The notes: generated from the sequence alone by a model not told the origin. Positions 17,562-27,161 are shown, counted from the stretch's first letter. The stretch: DNA of 64,000 nt from Pedobacter sp. ok626 (GCF_900100435.1 NZ_FNEX01000009.1:1-64000), one strand, 5' to 3'. Translations and numbers: made by a program.

Positions 17562-18017
17562 ATGTATAAATCTAAACTTAAACTCACTCTCCACTGGTTA
17601 TTATTTATTACAGGATTTTATCTGTTCTGGGGCCTCGCCTATCTCGTTTTGGCGAAGTTTGCCATATCTCAATTCAGCAGATTCAAGAATAGTGACGGAA
17701 ATGCATTGTCCGGGCTAACGGCGACTGATGTTTTTTGGTACGCCATGTTCATTTTCGGAATTGCTGTGTCCATTTTTGTGATCGGAATATTTCTCAAATA
17801 CGCGCCCAATCGAAAAATAGCTGCATCGATTTATGCGGTATTAATTATTGCATCTGTAGGGATATTGATTGATAAACTTTTGGAGACAACGACGTTTTAC
17901 CTTATCCTCCCTCACATCATCATTAATATAGCTTTTCTAGTGCCAATAGCACTGGCATTCTTTAAGGAACCTGAAGTGGTTAATGAAGATGAAGAGCTGG
18001 ATCAGGATGAACTATAA
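17562..18017 (+). CDS. Four-helix membrane protein of unknown function
   Basis: This 151-residue protein has four hydrophobic segments (about residues 10-32, 58-80, 86-106 and 112-134) and an acidic C-terminal tail (EDEELDQDEL). I do not recognise a family. It stands alone, flanked by hairpins at 17427-17507 and 18031-18066, so it is probably its own transcription unit. A short overlapping frame starting at 17527 is its shadow. The long clean membrane pattern makes the gene itself likely. Confidence 0.7.
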   Translation: MYKSKLKLTLHWLLFITGFYLFWGLAYLVLAKFAISQFSRFKNSDGNALSGLTATDVFWYAMFIFGIAVSIFVIGIFLKYAPNRKIAASIYAVLIIASVGILIDKLLETTTFYLILPHIIINIAFLVPIALAFFKEPEVVNEDEELDQDEL

Positions 18018-18030
18018 GACATAAAATAGA

Positions 18031-18066
18031 AAAGGGCTACATCATTGCTTGACGTAGCCCCTTTTT
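18031..18066. terminator. Bidirectional terminator
   Basis: Arms 18031-18040 (aaagggctac) and 18054-18065 (gtagcccctttt) form a strong stem ending in T on the plus strand. It separates the convergent membrane protein and dehydrogenase genes. Confidence 0.8.
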
Positions 18067-18097
18067 GATCGCTTTATATTAGTTGCATCAATATAAA

Positions 18098-19723
18098 TTA
18101 AAAAAGGTATTTAGTACTCAAGAAATTAGAGCTATTACTATCTACGATTTCATTGATCAAATGCTTGTTACTTTCATTTAATTTTGTAGCTACCAACGAT
18201 CTGATAGAGAATGAGCGTAAGGCATCTACAACAGATAAAGTACCTTCAGCACTATCTTTTCTACCAGTAAACGGAAATACATCCGGCCCGCGCTGACATT
18301 GGCAGTTAATGTTCACTCTGCTTACCTGATTCACTAAAGGATCAATCAGCGCAGCAACTTCCTCGTCGTCATCACTAAACACACTCACTTGCTGTCCGTG
18401 AGTAGATTCAATTAAATATTGAATAGGCTCTTCCAGATCATCAAATGCAACTACCGGAATTATCGGCCCGAATTGCTCTTCTGCATACAGTTTCATGTTT
18501 TTGTTAACCGGGTAAACTATTGCCGGGTAAACAAAAGATTCAACTGTTTCACCACCGTTTTCATTAATTACTTTAGCACCATATGCTATCGCATCATCAA
18601 TGCACTCTTTAAGATATGCTGGTTTCTGAGGCTCAGGTAGTGGAGTTAAAGCCACTCCATCTTCCCACGGCATACCAAATTTAAGTTTAGCTACAGCAGC
18701 AGAAAGTTCCTTTAAGAATACGTCAGCAAGACTACGGTGGATAAAAATGATTTTAAGTGCTGTACATCTTTGTCCGTTAAATGATAAAGAGCCTAGAACA
18801 GTTTCCTGTACTGCCAGCTTTATATCTGCTTTAGCGGTGATAATAGCAGCGTTCTTAGCATCAAGACCAAGTATAGCACGCAATCTATTTACTTTAGGGT
18901 GCAACTTTTTAAGTTCGTTGGCTACCTTACTGGAACCGATTAAGGTTAACACATTAATCTTACCAGATTTCATCAAATCAGGAATGATCTTATTTCCGCG
19001 CCCGTAAATTGTATTTACTACTCCTTTAGGGAAACAATCTCTAAAAGCCTCTAATAAAGGATAGTGTAATAAAGTACCATGTTTAGGTGGTTTAAACAAA
19101 ATCGTATTACCCATTATAAGGGCAGGGATCAGTGTAGTAAAAGTCTCATTTAAAGGGTAATTGAATGGGCCCATACAAAGCACTACTCCAAGTGGGGAGC
19201 GTCTGATTTGTGCAACAATTCCTTGCTCGATGCTAAACTTAGACGATTGTCTGTCCAGGTCTTTCAAGGCATCGATAGTTGCATAAATATATTCAACTGT
19301 ACGGTCAAACTCTTTAACAGAATCTGCATAGGACTTGCCTATCTCCCACATTAGCAATTTTACTACAATTGCCTTCTTTTCAATAATCTTATGGGTGAAC
19401 TGCTCTACACAATGAATGCGGTTTGCCACGCTCATGGTAGGCCATTCTCCTCTCCCATTATCATAAGCCGCAACAGCCGCATCAAGCGCCTCGCTAGCCT
19501 CCTTTTCACTACATAATGGATAAGTACCGATCACCTTTCGCTTCAAACCGTTCTCGATTCTAATGCATATTGGGGACAAGACTTCATGCACTTCCCCATT
19601 CCAGGGCCGCATTTCTCCATTACTTAAGTACTCCCGCTGGTGTACTTCTTCTGCTAATTTAAATTCTTGTGGAATATGGTTCTCTTCCACAAAAATCGCA
19701 TCAAGCTGATCTTTTAATAACAT
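18098..19723 (-). CDS. GapN-like NADP-dependent glyceraldehyde-3-phosphate dehydrogenase
   Basis: A 541-residue aldehyde dehydrogenase. GPFNYPLNETFTTLIPAL (about residues 185-202) and the nucleophile in FNGQRCTALK (Cys320) match non-phosphorylating GAPDH (GapN). That enzyme oxidises glyceraldehyde 3-phosphate to 3-phosphoglycerate and makes NADPH. It lies 32 bases after the MFS uronate transporter gene. KDPG aldolase makes its likely substrate, which fits. The usual general-base Glu, expected in ELGGK about 34 residues before the Cys, is missing: this segment reads LGLDAKN (285-291) with Gly at the aligned place. Another aldehyde substrate is possible. Confidence 0.75.
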   Translation of the reverse strand: MLLKDQLDAIFVEENHIPQEFKLAEEVHQREYLSNGEMRPWNGEVHEVLSPICIRIENGLKRKVIGTYPLCSEKEASEALDAAVAAYDNGRGEWPTMSVANRIHCVEQFTHKIIEKKAIVVKLLMWEIGKSYADSVKEFDRTVEYIYATIDALKDLDRQSSKFSIEQGIVAQIRRSPLGVVLCMGPFNYPLNETFTTLIPALIMGNTILFKPPKHGTLLHYPLLEAFRDCFPKGVVNTIYGRGNKIIPDLMKSGKINVLTLIGSSKVANELKKLHPKVNRLRAILGLDAKNAAIITAKADIKLAVQETVLGSLSFNGQRCTALKIIFIHRSLADVFLKELSAAVAKLKFGMPWEDGVALTPLPEPQKPAYLKECIDDAIAYGAKVINENGGETVESFVYPAIVYPVNKNMKLYAEEQFGPIIPVVAFDDLEEPIQYLIESTHGQQVSVFSDDDEEVAALIDPLVNQVSRVNINCQCQRGPDVFPFTGRKDSAEGTLSVVDALRSFSIRSLVATKLNESNKHLINEIVDSNSSNFLSTKYLF

Positions 19724-19755
19724 TTAGGTAATTTAATTTAGGTATAATTTATTGG

Positions 19756-21195
19756 TTATAAATCCGTAATCGGTCTATATTTGGGTACAAGGGTTTTCAT
19801 AATAGTCCAGCCAATTAAATAACAAACCGCACAGATAGAGAAGATGATGAAATATCCAGCTTCTTCACCTTTAAAGCCCATAAATACCATTTGATTTTGA
19901 CCTGCATAATCAAATAATACGCCTGAACCTTTGTTGATGATCATTGCGCCAATTCCACCAGCCATACCACCGATGCCGGTTATAGTTGCGATTGCTTTTT
20001 TAGGGAACATGTCGCCTACTGTAGAGAATATGTTTGCCGACCATGCCTGGTGTGCTGCTCCTGCAATACCAATAATGATAACCGGGATCCAGTAAGTGAT
20101 ATAACCCAAAGGTTGTGCAAATAAGGCCAGTAATGGGAAAAATGCAAATATCAACATGGATTTCATACGACCAGCATAAGGATTCATTCCTTTTTTCTCT
20201 ACGAAATAAGTTGGTAACCATCCGCCAATAATTGAGAGTAATGTGATCGTATAAAGTACAAACAATGGTAATGCACTTTGCGTAGAGTCCATTTTATAAA
20301 CAGAGCTTAGGTAAGCAGGTGTCCAGAAAAGGAAAAACCACCAAACGCCATCAGTCATAAATTTACCGGCTGCAAATGCCCAGGTCTGTTTGTATCTGAA
20401 ACAGTCCATAAACGAAACTTTAACCGTAGTTTCCTCTATATAATCTACAAGCTTTCTATCTGCAATTAGATCTTGTTGTATATAAGCAAGCTCAGCAGCA
20501 TTAACTTTCGGATGTACTTCAGGTTTCTGGTAAACGAATATCCAAAATCCCATCCATACAAAACCTAAAGCACCAATAATGATAAACGACATTTCCCAAC
20601 CATAGGCTGCTGCTATAAAAGGAATAGTTATTGGTGCTGCTAATGCACCTACAGTAGCGCCTGCATTGAAAATACTAGTTGAAAATGCCCTGTCTTTTTT
20701 TGGAAAATACTCCGCAGTAGCTTTAATCGCTGCCGGGAAATTCCCAGCTTCTCCAACTGCCAGCACGAAACGTGCAAAAATGAATAAGGTAACACTTGTT
20801 GAGATGATTAGTGAGGTATCACCAATGCTTGCAATTGAGTGCTTAGCACCTTCAAATCCTACAAACCATTCGCCTGTAAGGAAACCTGAAGTTGCGATTC
20901 CACAAAATGCATGAATTACTGCGCCGATAGACCATACACCAATTGCCCATAAAAAACCTTTCTTTGTATCCATGCGGTCAACAAAGCGACCTGCGAATAA
21001 CATAGATACTGCATAAAAAATCGAAAACAGCGCAGTAATATTACCATAATCATTATTTGTCCAATGAAACTCTGGAGCGATAAACTCTTTCCATGTTAGT
21101 GAAAGAACTTGTCTGTCCAAATAATTTATCGTGGTAGCAAAAAATAACATTGCGCATATTGTCCACCTGTACTTTCCAATTTTTTCTTGGTTCAT
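19756..21195 (-). CDS. MFS transporter, ExuT/GudP-like (hexuronate uptake)
   Basis: A 479-residue major facilitator with twelve predicted helices. NYLDRQVLSLTWKEF near the N-terminus, VGEAGNFPAAIKATAEYFP and the final helices match the anion:cation symporter branch that includes ExuT and GudP. It should import glucuronate, galacturonate or a similar acid sugar with protons. It forms a unit with the GapN-like gene 32 bases downstream. Its upstream region shares a 19-mer with the uxu/kdg control region, which ties it to the uronate regulon. Exact substrate is inferred. Confidence 0.88.
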   Translation of the reverse strand: MNQEKIGKYRWTICAMLFFATTINYLDRQVLSLTWKEFIAPEFHWTNNDYGNITALFSIFYAVSMLFAGRFVDRMDTKKGFLWAIGVWSIGAVIHAFCGIATSGFLTGEWFVGFEGAKHSIASIGDTSLIISTSVTLFIFARFVLAVGEAGNFPAAIKATAEYFPKKDRAFSTSIFNAGATVGALAAPITIPFIAAAYGWEMSFIIIGALGFVWMGFWIFVYQKPEVHPKVNAAELAYIQQDLIADRKLVDYIEETTVKVSFMDCFRYKQTWAFAAGKFMTDGVWWFFLFWTPAYLSSVYKMDSTQSALPLFVLYTITLLSIIGGWLPTYFVEKKGMNPYAGRMKSMLIFAFFPLLALFAQPLGYITYWIPVIIIGIAGAAHQAWSANIFSTVGDMFPKKAIATITGIGGMAGGIGAMIINKGSGVLFDYAGQNQMVFMGFKGEEAGYFIIFSICAVCYLIGWTIMKTLVPKYRPITDL

Positions 21196-21554
21196 TATAT
21201 CTGGTTTTATTTTAATTTTTGTGTAATTAATAATTTGTTTTTTCCGCTCGTTATACCCTTAATGATATCATTTGGGCCCTCAATATATGTATTTCCCTGT
21301 AATTACCTGTGTCAAAAATTCTTTACGTATCTAGTTTTGGTTCCGTACCAGGGCGCTATTCCCGTTAAAAAGCGCATGGTGGAAAGCAATTCTACATAAT
21401 AATTATAAGTAAAAACACTCTTCATTGGAAAATATTTACGCAATCGTTATCGTGGCTACCGCATGTATAATGTTCTTTTGGCCAAGGAGTAAACTATATT
21501 ATCTTTTATACAAAAGGCCTGAATTAAGTGTAAAATAATTTCATAGATTTAGCT
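21196..21554. other. Divergent intergenic region of 359 bases
   Basis: This lies between the MFS transporter and the secreted DUF4350-like gene. It holds the second copy of the uronate 19-mer at 21430-21448. The only reading frame here (a 70-residue frame from 21187) overlaps the transporter start and has no family signal, so I leave it out. Confidence 0.6.
21430..21448. promoter_or_regulatory. Candidate uronate regulon operator (copy 2)
   Basis: The 19-mer aaatatttacgcaatcgtt matches 10962-10980 at 18 of 19 positions. It lies 235 bases ahead of the transporter start and 107 bases ahead of the secreted protein start. Confidence 0.5.
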
Positions 21555-22358
21555 ATGCAATTTAAAAACTCATTACCTAAATGTGCTGCAGTATTCCTCA
21601 TATGTTTTGCAGCAAATATTTCTGAAATTTATGCTCAGGAAAAGACGGTTTTACTCGATTACTACTTTAATCATGAAGTAAAGAAGGATAAGTCAGGAAA
21701 AGAAAACCGATTCCATTATACCTGGGAAGATCAAACTTTAAATGGTTTTTCTATGCTGGGCGATATATTTAAAAAGGCCGGATTTCAAACTAAAAGTCTG
21801 GATGCTGCCCCTACTGCCGCTAATCTAAAAGGAAGTGATGTATATATTATTGTTGACCCGGATAATCTTAAAGAAAGCCCTACTCCTAACCTAATTGCCG
21901 CCGATCATGTCAAAGCCATCGCAGATTGGGTAAAAGCGGGTGGTGTGCTTGTGATATTTGCTAACGACAGTGCAAACACAAACCTTGTTCAACTAAATGA
22001 CCTGACTGGCAAATTTGGAATCAACTTTACCAATAGAAGCCGGAATATGGTAAAAAATGGAAAGCTTGAAATTGGTGAGGTTCATGTGCCAGCAGGTAAT
22101 GAAGTTTTTCCAGCTTCTAAAACTTTCTATTTGAAGGAAATTTCTGTTCTTAGTCTTAGGCCACCTGCAAAAGCCTTAATTACCGAACAAAATGATGTGA
22201 TTATGGCTACAGCTAAATATGGTAAAGGGACCGTATTTGCCGTAGGCGATCCATGGTTATATAATGAATATGTGGATGGCACACGTATTCCTGCAAAATA
22301 CGAGAATTACAATGGTGCTGTTGAATTGGTAAAATGGCTGAAAAAGCAAACGCTTTAA
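21555..22358 (+). CDS. Secreted DUF4350-like (GATase-fold) protein
   Basis: A 267-residue protein with a signal peptide (about residues 1-27, ending in IYAQ). The body has the VYIIVDPD and GGVLVIFAND strands and the GKGTVFAVGDPWLYNEY segment of DUF4350/ThuA-like domains. From memory, a similar domain is attached to GH105/GH88-type unsaturated uronyl hydrolases in Bacteroidota; here it stands alone. It probably binds or processes a uronate-containing glycan fragment outside the cytoplasm. It is divergent from the uronate transporter, which fits. I see no catalytic triad I could vouch for. Confidence 0.65.
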   Translation: MQFKNSLPKCAAVFLICFAANISEIYAQEKTVLLDYYFNHEVKKDKSGKENRFHYTWEDQTLNGFSMLGDIFKKAGFQTKSLDAAPTAANLKGSDVYIIVDPDNLKESPTPNLIAADHVKAIADWVKAGGVLVIFANDSANTNLVQLNDLTGKFGINFTNRSRNMVKNGKLEIGEVHVPAGNEVFPASKTFYLKEISVLSLRPPAKALITEQNDVIMATAKYGKGTVFAVGDPWLYNEYVDGTRIPAKYENYNGAVELVKWLKKQTL

Positions 22359-22369
22359 CAGCCATTTTA
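22330..22369. terminator. Hairpin overlapping the 3' end of the DUF4350-like gene
   Basis: An 11-bp outer stem (22330-22340 with 22359-22369) encloses a second stem aaagc/gcttt. It covers the last codons of the upstream gene and would also end the convergent pyruvate carboxylase transcript. Confidence 0.6.
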
Positions 22370-22377
22370 TAAATCTA

Positions 22378-25300
22378 CTAATCAGCTAATTCAAGTACCA
22401 AATCGTCTGTATTTACCATTGTTCCGGCGGTTAGCGTTATTGATTTGATAATCCCATCCGCAATCGCAGAAATGTTTGATTCCATTTTCATGGCCTCAAT
22501 CATAAAAAGGGGTTGATTCTTTTTAACCTGATCACCGGCTTTGACAAATACCTTTGACAACAATCCTTGTAAGGGCGAACCAATATGATTTGAGCTATCT
22601 TTATCCACTTTTCGGTTCTCTAGTTTAACAACCTTAACCGATCGGTCCTGAATTTCAATATCTCTGGTTTGCCCATTCAATTTAAAGAATACAGTCCGCA
22701 TTCCATTATCATCGGCAGGGCCTATAGATAGCAAGCGGACCAATAAGGTCTTTCCCTTTGCAATTTCAATAGTGGTCTCCTCACCTGGCTTCATTCCATA
22801 AAAGAAATACCTGGTTGGAATAACAGAAACATCACCGTAAAATCTAAATGTCTTTATGGCATCAGTAGTCACCTTAGGATAAAATTTGTAAGCCAGATAC
22901 ATGGTATAGCTTAGGTCATCCCCAAACTCCTTTTTAAAGGCCTCAAATTCCAACTCTAAATTAAGTGGTGCCAGGTGTTTATTCGGACGGTCTGTAAAAG
23001 GCGTCTTACCCTTCAGTAAAATATTTTGAAGTGCCACAGGGAAACCACCTTCAGGCTGACCAATTTCTCCCATGAAGAAGGAAACCACAGAGTCTGGGAA
23101 TGAAAGTTGCTCACCACGGGCAAATATATCTTCAGGGCTAATTTGATTGGCTACCATGAACTGAGCCATATCTCCAACCACTTTAGAACTCGGCGTAACC
23201 TTTACTATATCCCCAAAAAGTTGATTCACATCAGCGTATCGTTGTTTAATTAACTCAAATTGATCGCCCAATCCGAGCGCTATAGCTTGAGGCTTTAAAT
23301 TTGAATATTGTCCACCCGGAATTTCATGTTCATATACCTCTGCAGAACTTGATTTTAAGCCTGATTCGAATGGATAATAATATTCTCTTACCGCCTCCCA
23401 GTAATTAGAATAAGCATTTAATGACTTTTGGTCATAAGGATTTTCCCGCTCATGGAAGCGCATCATCTCTACAATCGCATTAAAATTCGGTTGCGATGTA
23501 GTACCTGATAATGAACCCAATGCGCAGTCAATTACATCTACACCCGCTTCAATAGCCATCAGATAAGTAGCTGGTTGCAAAGAGGATGTATCGTGAGTAT
23601 GTAGGTGGATAGGAATTTTAACAGTGTCCTTTAAAGCCTCGATCAATAATTTAGCGGCATAAGGCTTAAGCAAGCCAGACATATCTTTAACACCCAGAAT
23701 ATGACTACCCGCATTTTCAAGGTCTTTAGCTAGTTTTAAGTAATATTCCAGACTGTATTTAGTCCGTTTAGGATCCAATATATCTCCGGTATAACACAAT
23801 GAGCCTTCGGCCAGGCCTTTGGTTTTCTTGCGTACCATTTCTATACAAGGCGCAATGTTCTCCATCCAATTCAGTGAATCGAATATCCTGAATATATCTA
23901 CCCCCTTCTCCCAGCTAGTCTCTACAAAAGATTCGATCAGATTATCAGGATATGCAGCGTATCCAACGCCATTACAACCTCTGATCAGCATCTGGATCAA
24001 TATGTTAGGCATAGCCTCACGCAGCTTCTCCAGTCTTTTCCAAGGATCTTCATGTAAAAACCTTAAGCACACATCAAATGTTGCACCGCCCCAGGCCTCC
24101 ATGCTAAAGGTTTGTGGGTGATGCTTGGCAAACCCTTCTGCAACTTTAAGCATATCGTAACTACGCATGCGTGTAGCCAATAAGGATTGATGTGCGTCTC
24201 TAAAAGTAGTGTCGGTATAATGGATCTTCTTTTCAGCTTTAAGCCACTTAGAGAAACCCTCAGGCCCCAACTCGGTTAAAAGATCTTTTGTTCCTTTAGG
24301 ATATGCACTATAATGATCTACAGGCGGCACTTCAGGTTTTTCTAGTCGCTTGTTTTCATCCACAAACCTCACATCAGGATTTCCATTTACAGATACATCA
24401 GCTAAATAGGTTAAAATCTTTGTTCCCCTATCTAGTCGCTTTTTAGATTCAAAAAGCTCTTGATGTTCCTGAATAAAATTAACCGTAGCCTTCCCATGGA
24501 TAAATGTAGGGTGGTTGATTAAATTCTCTAGAAATTGTACATTGTTTTTGACCCCTCTGATTCTAAATTCGCGAAGCGCCCGGTTCATTTTTCTTGAAGC
24601 ATCTTCTAAGGTTGCCCCACTGGTACTCACCTTAACCAACATCGAATCAAAGAAAGGACTGATCTTCATTCCAGGATAAGTACTGCCTTCATCCAATCGG
24701 ATACCAAAGCCTGTAGCATTTCTATAAGTAATCAGCGTGCCATAATCAGGTTTAAATCCATTAGCCGGATCTTCCGTAGTAATGCGACATTGCATCGCAA
24801 AACCATTGCACATAATTGCATCCTGACTGGTTAAGCCAATTTCTGGATCAGAAAGATGATAGCCATCTGCTACAAAAATCTGAGTCTTGATCAGGTCAAT
24901 ACCTGTGATCATTTCCGTAACCGTATGTTCAACCTGGATTCTTGGGTTTACTTCTATAAAATAGATGTTTTCATCCTGGTCGATTAAAAACTCTACAGTT
25001 CCAACGTTATTATATTTTACAGCCTTCGCTATCGAAGTAGCATAATGGTAAAGTTTATCTCTGGTTTCCTGCGTTAAATTTAAAGAAGGCGCAACTTCAA
25101 CCACCTTTTGGAAACGTCGTTGTACCGAACAATCGCGTTCGTAAAGGTGTAATACCTTACCGTGATTATCTGCTACAATTTGCACCTCAATATGTCTTGG
25201 TCGGTCAATAAATTTCTCAAGAAACACGGTATCATCACCAAAAGCATTTTTCGCTTCACTACGTGCTTCAAAAAAGCCCTTTTCTAATTGTTCATCATTC

Positions 25301-25821
25301 CTTACGATCCGCATACCCCTGCCACCACCACCAGATGCGGCCTTGATCATCAATGGATATCCAATTCGCTGAGCTTCTGCAAGCGCAATTTCAATGGAAT
25401 TTAAGTCTGTCTCGTTACTCTCAATAATGGGTAAACCTGCTTTTTTAGCTACCGTTTTCGCAGTTACCTTGTCACCGAGCGCCAACATCACATCCGGCCT
25501 TGGACCTATAAATATGATTCCATTTTCGGCACATTTCTTCGCGAATTCTTCATTTTCGGATAAAAAGCCATAGCCCGGATGTATGGCATCTGCTTCACTA
25601 TACTTGGCCATTTCAATAATGGCTGTGATATCAAGATAAGGTTTGAGTGGTTCATGATCTTCCCCTATCTGATAAGCTTCGTCGGCTTTATACCGATGCA
25701 ACGAGTATCTATCCTCATAAGTATAGATGGCAACTGTTTGAATGTTTAATTCACTACAGGCACGCTCTATGCGAATGGCAATTTCGCCCCGGTTGGCAAT
25801 TAGAACTTTCTTAATATTCAT
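22378..25821 (-). CDS. pyc: Pyruvate carboxylase
   Basis: This is a full-length single-chain enzyme of 1147 residues, starting at the ATG at 25821; the frame runs 17 codons further upstream without family support. The order is biotin carboxylase (KKVLIANRGEIAIRI, ATP-grasp GGGGRGMR), carboxyltransferase (YTDTTFRDAHQSLLATR) and C-terminal biotin carrier with the biotinylated Lys in EAMKMES (about residue 1112). It makes oxaloacetate from pyruvate and bicarbonate, an anaplerotic step. Sugar-acid catabolism encoded nearby makes pyruvate. Presumably constitutive; no operator is visible. Confidence 0.97.
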   Translation of the reverse strand: MNIKKVLIANRGEIAIRIERACSELNIQTVAIYTYEDRYSLHRYKADEAYQIGEDHEPLKPYLDITAIIEMAKYSEADAIHPGYGFLSENEEFAKKCAENGIIFIGPRPDVMLALGDKVTAKTVAKKAGLPIIESNETDLNSIEIALAEAQRIGYPLMIKAASGGGGRGMRIVRNDEQLEKGFFEARSEAKNAFGDDTVFLEKFIDRPRHIEVQIVADNHGKVLHLYERDCSVQRRFQKVVEVAPSLNLTQETRDKLYHYATSIAKAVKYNNVGTVEFLIDQDENIYFIEVNPRIQVEHTVTEMITGIDLIKTQIFVADGYHLSDPEIGLTSQDAIMCNGFAMQCRITTEDPANGFKPDYGTLITYRNATGFGIRLDEGSTYPGMKISPFFDSMLVKVSTSGATLEDASRKMNRALREFRIRGVKNNVQFLENLINHPTFIHGKATVNFIQEHQELFESKKRLDRGTKILTYLADVSVNGNPDVRFVDENKRLEKPEVPPVDHYSAYPKGTKDLLTELGPEGFSKWLKAEKKIHYTDTTFRDAHQSLLATRMRSYDMLKVAEGFAKHHPQTFSMEAWGGATFDVCLRFLHEDPWKRLEKLREAMPNILIQMLIRGCNGVGYAAYPDNLIESFVETSWEKGVDIFRIFDSLNWMENIAPCIEMVRKKTKGLAEGSLCYTGDILDPKRTKYSLEYYLKLAKDLENAGSHILGVKDMSGLLKPYAAKLLIEALKDTVKIPIHLHTHDTSSLQPATYLMAIEAGVDVIDCALGSLSGTTSQPNFNAIVEMMRFHERENPYDQKSLNAYSNYWEAVREYYYPFESGLKSSSAEVYEHEIPGGQYSNLKPQAIALGLGDQFELIKQRYADVNQLFGDIVKVTPSSKVVGDMAQFMVANQISPEDIFARGEQLSFPDSVVSFFMGEIGQPEGGFPVALQNILLKGKTPFTDRPNKHLAPLNLELEFEAFKKEFGDDLSYTMYLAYKFYPKVTTDAIKTFRFYGDVSVIPTRYFFYGMKPGEETTIEIAKGKTLLVRLLSIGPADDNGMRTVFFKLNGQTRDIEIQDRSVKVVKLENRKVDKDSSNHIGSPLQGLLSKVFVKAGDQVKKNQPLFMIEAMKMESNISAIADGIIKSITLTAGTMVNTDDLVLELAD

Positions 25822-25892
25822 TGGTTTTAGTGTTTTGCCCAAAAATATTATATTACTTTGAAAGCACCGCATCTAAATGCATTTATTATCAA

Positions 25893-25925
25893 GGCTTTAA
25901 AGTGTAAATAATACACTATAAAGCC
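25893..25925 (-). terminator. Hairpin between fabV and pyc
   Basis: Arms 25893-25906 and 25912-25925 pair at 13 of 14 positions (ggctttaaagtgta). It lies shortly past the fabV stop, but no T run follows on the minus strand, so it may be a weak terminator or an RNA-stabilising stem. Confidence 0.45.
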
Positions 25926-25956
25926 CTGAAAACGGCATAAAATCTACTATCATTTA

Positions 25957-27144
25957 TTAAGATGGCATTTCTACCATTTCATTCACGTCCTTTTCATAAT
26001 CAATTCCTGCTACATCAAAGCCGAATAGATTTAAAAAGTCTTTTTTATAACCAGCAAGGTCACCAATGAGCGGTAAAGTTTCCTCTGTAGCTTCTGGCCA
26101 CAATTGGGCTACCTTTTCCTGAACGTCAGCACGCATTTCCCAATCGTCGATACGGATTCTGCCTGCTGCGTCAGTTGGTGTGTCTTCGTTCATATATAAT
26201 CTTTCGGCAAACAGACGTTGGATTTGTTCGATGCAGCCTTCGTGGATTCCTTTTTCCTTCATCACCTTGTAGAGCAGCGAAATATAAAGTGGAATTACTG
26301 GAATGGCTGAACTTGCCTGTGTAACGAGTGCTTTGTTGACAGAAACATAAGCTTTTCCGTTGATATCTTTTAATTTATCAGAAATGGTAAACGCAGTTGC
26401 TTCCAAATGATCTTTAGCTCTACCAATTGTTCCTTTTCGATATACAGCTTCAGTTAATGATGGGCCGATATAAGAATAGGCCACTGTAGTGGCTCCTGGT
26501 GCGAGTAAATTAGCCGCCTTCAATGCGTCAATCCACATTTCCCAATCTTCTCCACCCATCACAGCAACAGTATTTTCTATTTCATCCTCATTAGCTGGCG
26601 AAATGGAAACTTCCGAAACAGCTCCGGTATGAAAATCTACAGTTTTGTTGGTAAAAACATTTTCTCCAATCGGTTTTAGTACCGAATTATGCACTACACC
26701 GGTTTTAGGATGCAGTCTTTTTGGTGAGGCCAGGCTGTAAATAACAAGATCAACTTGCCCAAGATCATTCTTAATCAAATCAAGTGTCTGTTGTTTAATC
26801 TCATCAGAAAAAGCATCACCATTAATACTTTTAGCATACAAGCCAGCCTTATGCGCATGCTTTTCAAATGCAGCACTGTTATACCATCCTGGCGAAGCAG
26901 GTTTTCCTAGAGCAGATGGTTTTTCAAAGAAAACACCAATTGTAGCAGCATCGGAGCCAAAGGCACTGGTTATTCTGGAAGCTAACCCGAATCCTGTAGA
27001 AGCACCAATAACCAGCACTTTTTTTGGACCATCAATAGCTCCTTTTGATTTCACGTAATTAATTTGATTGATTACATTTTGTTCACATCCATCTGGATGC
27101 GCAGTAAGGCAGATAAACCCACGCATTCTAGGTTCAATAATCAT
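25957..27144 (-). CDS. fabV: Trans-2-enoyl-CoA/ACP reductase FabV
   Basis: The 395-residue protein begins with MIIEPRMRGFICLTAHP, the FabV hallmark, then the NADH motif GASTGFGLASR. The catalytic Tyr and Lys pair lies in YSYIGPSLTEAVYRKGTIG. It reduces enoyl-ACP or enoyl-CoA, the last step of the fatty acid elongation cycle. It is resistant to triclosan in other species. It follows the isomerase gene by 17 bases on the same strand. Length and motifs are typical, so the call is secure. Confidence 0.95.
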   Translation of the reverse strand: MIIEPRMRGFICLTAHPDGCEQNVINQINYVKSKGAIDGPKKVLVIGASTGFGLASRITSAFGSDAATIGVFFEKPSALGKPASPGWYNSAAFEKHAHKAGLYAKSINGDAFSDEIKQQTLDLIKNDLGQVDLVIYSLASPKRLHPKTGVVHNSVLKPIGENVFTNKTVDFHTGAVSEVSISPANEDEIENTVAVMGGEDWEMWIDALKAANLLAPGATTVAYSYIGPSLTEAVYRKGTIGRAKDHLEATAFTISDKLKDINGKAYVSVNKALVTQASSAIPVIPLYISLLYKVMKEKGIHEGCIEQIQRLFAERLYMNEDTPTDAAGRIRIDDWEMRADVQEKVAQLWPEATEETLPLIGDLAGYKKDFLNLFGFDVAGIDYEKDVNEMVEMPS

Positions 27145-27161
27145 ATAGTTCTTTTTTTAAG

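Noticed and set aside
17527..17718. 63-residue plus-strand frame ahead of the four-helix protein
   Set aside because: It overlaps the membrane protein in another frame and ends inside it.
25822..25872. 17-residue extension of pyruvate carboxylase
   Set aside because: The family begins with the biotin carboxylase strand just after the ATG at 25821.
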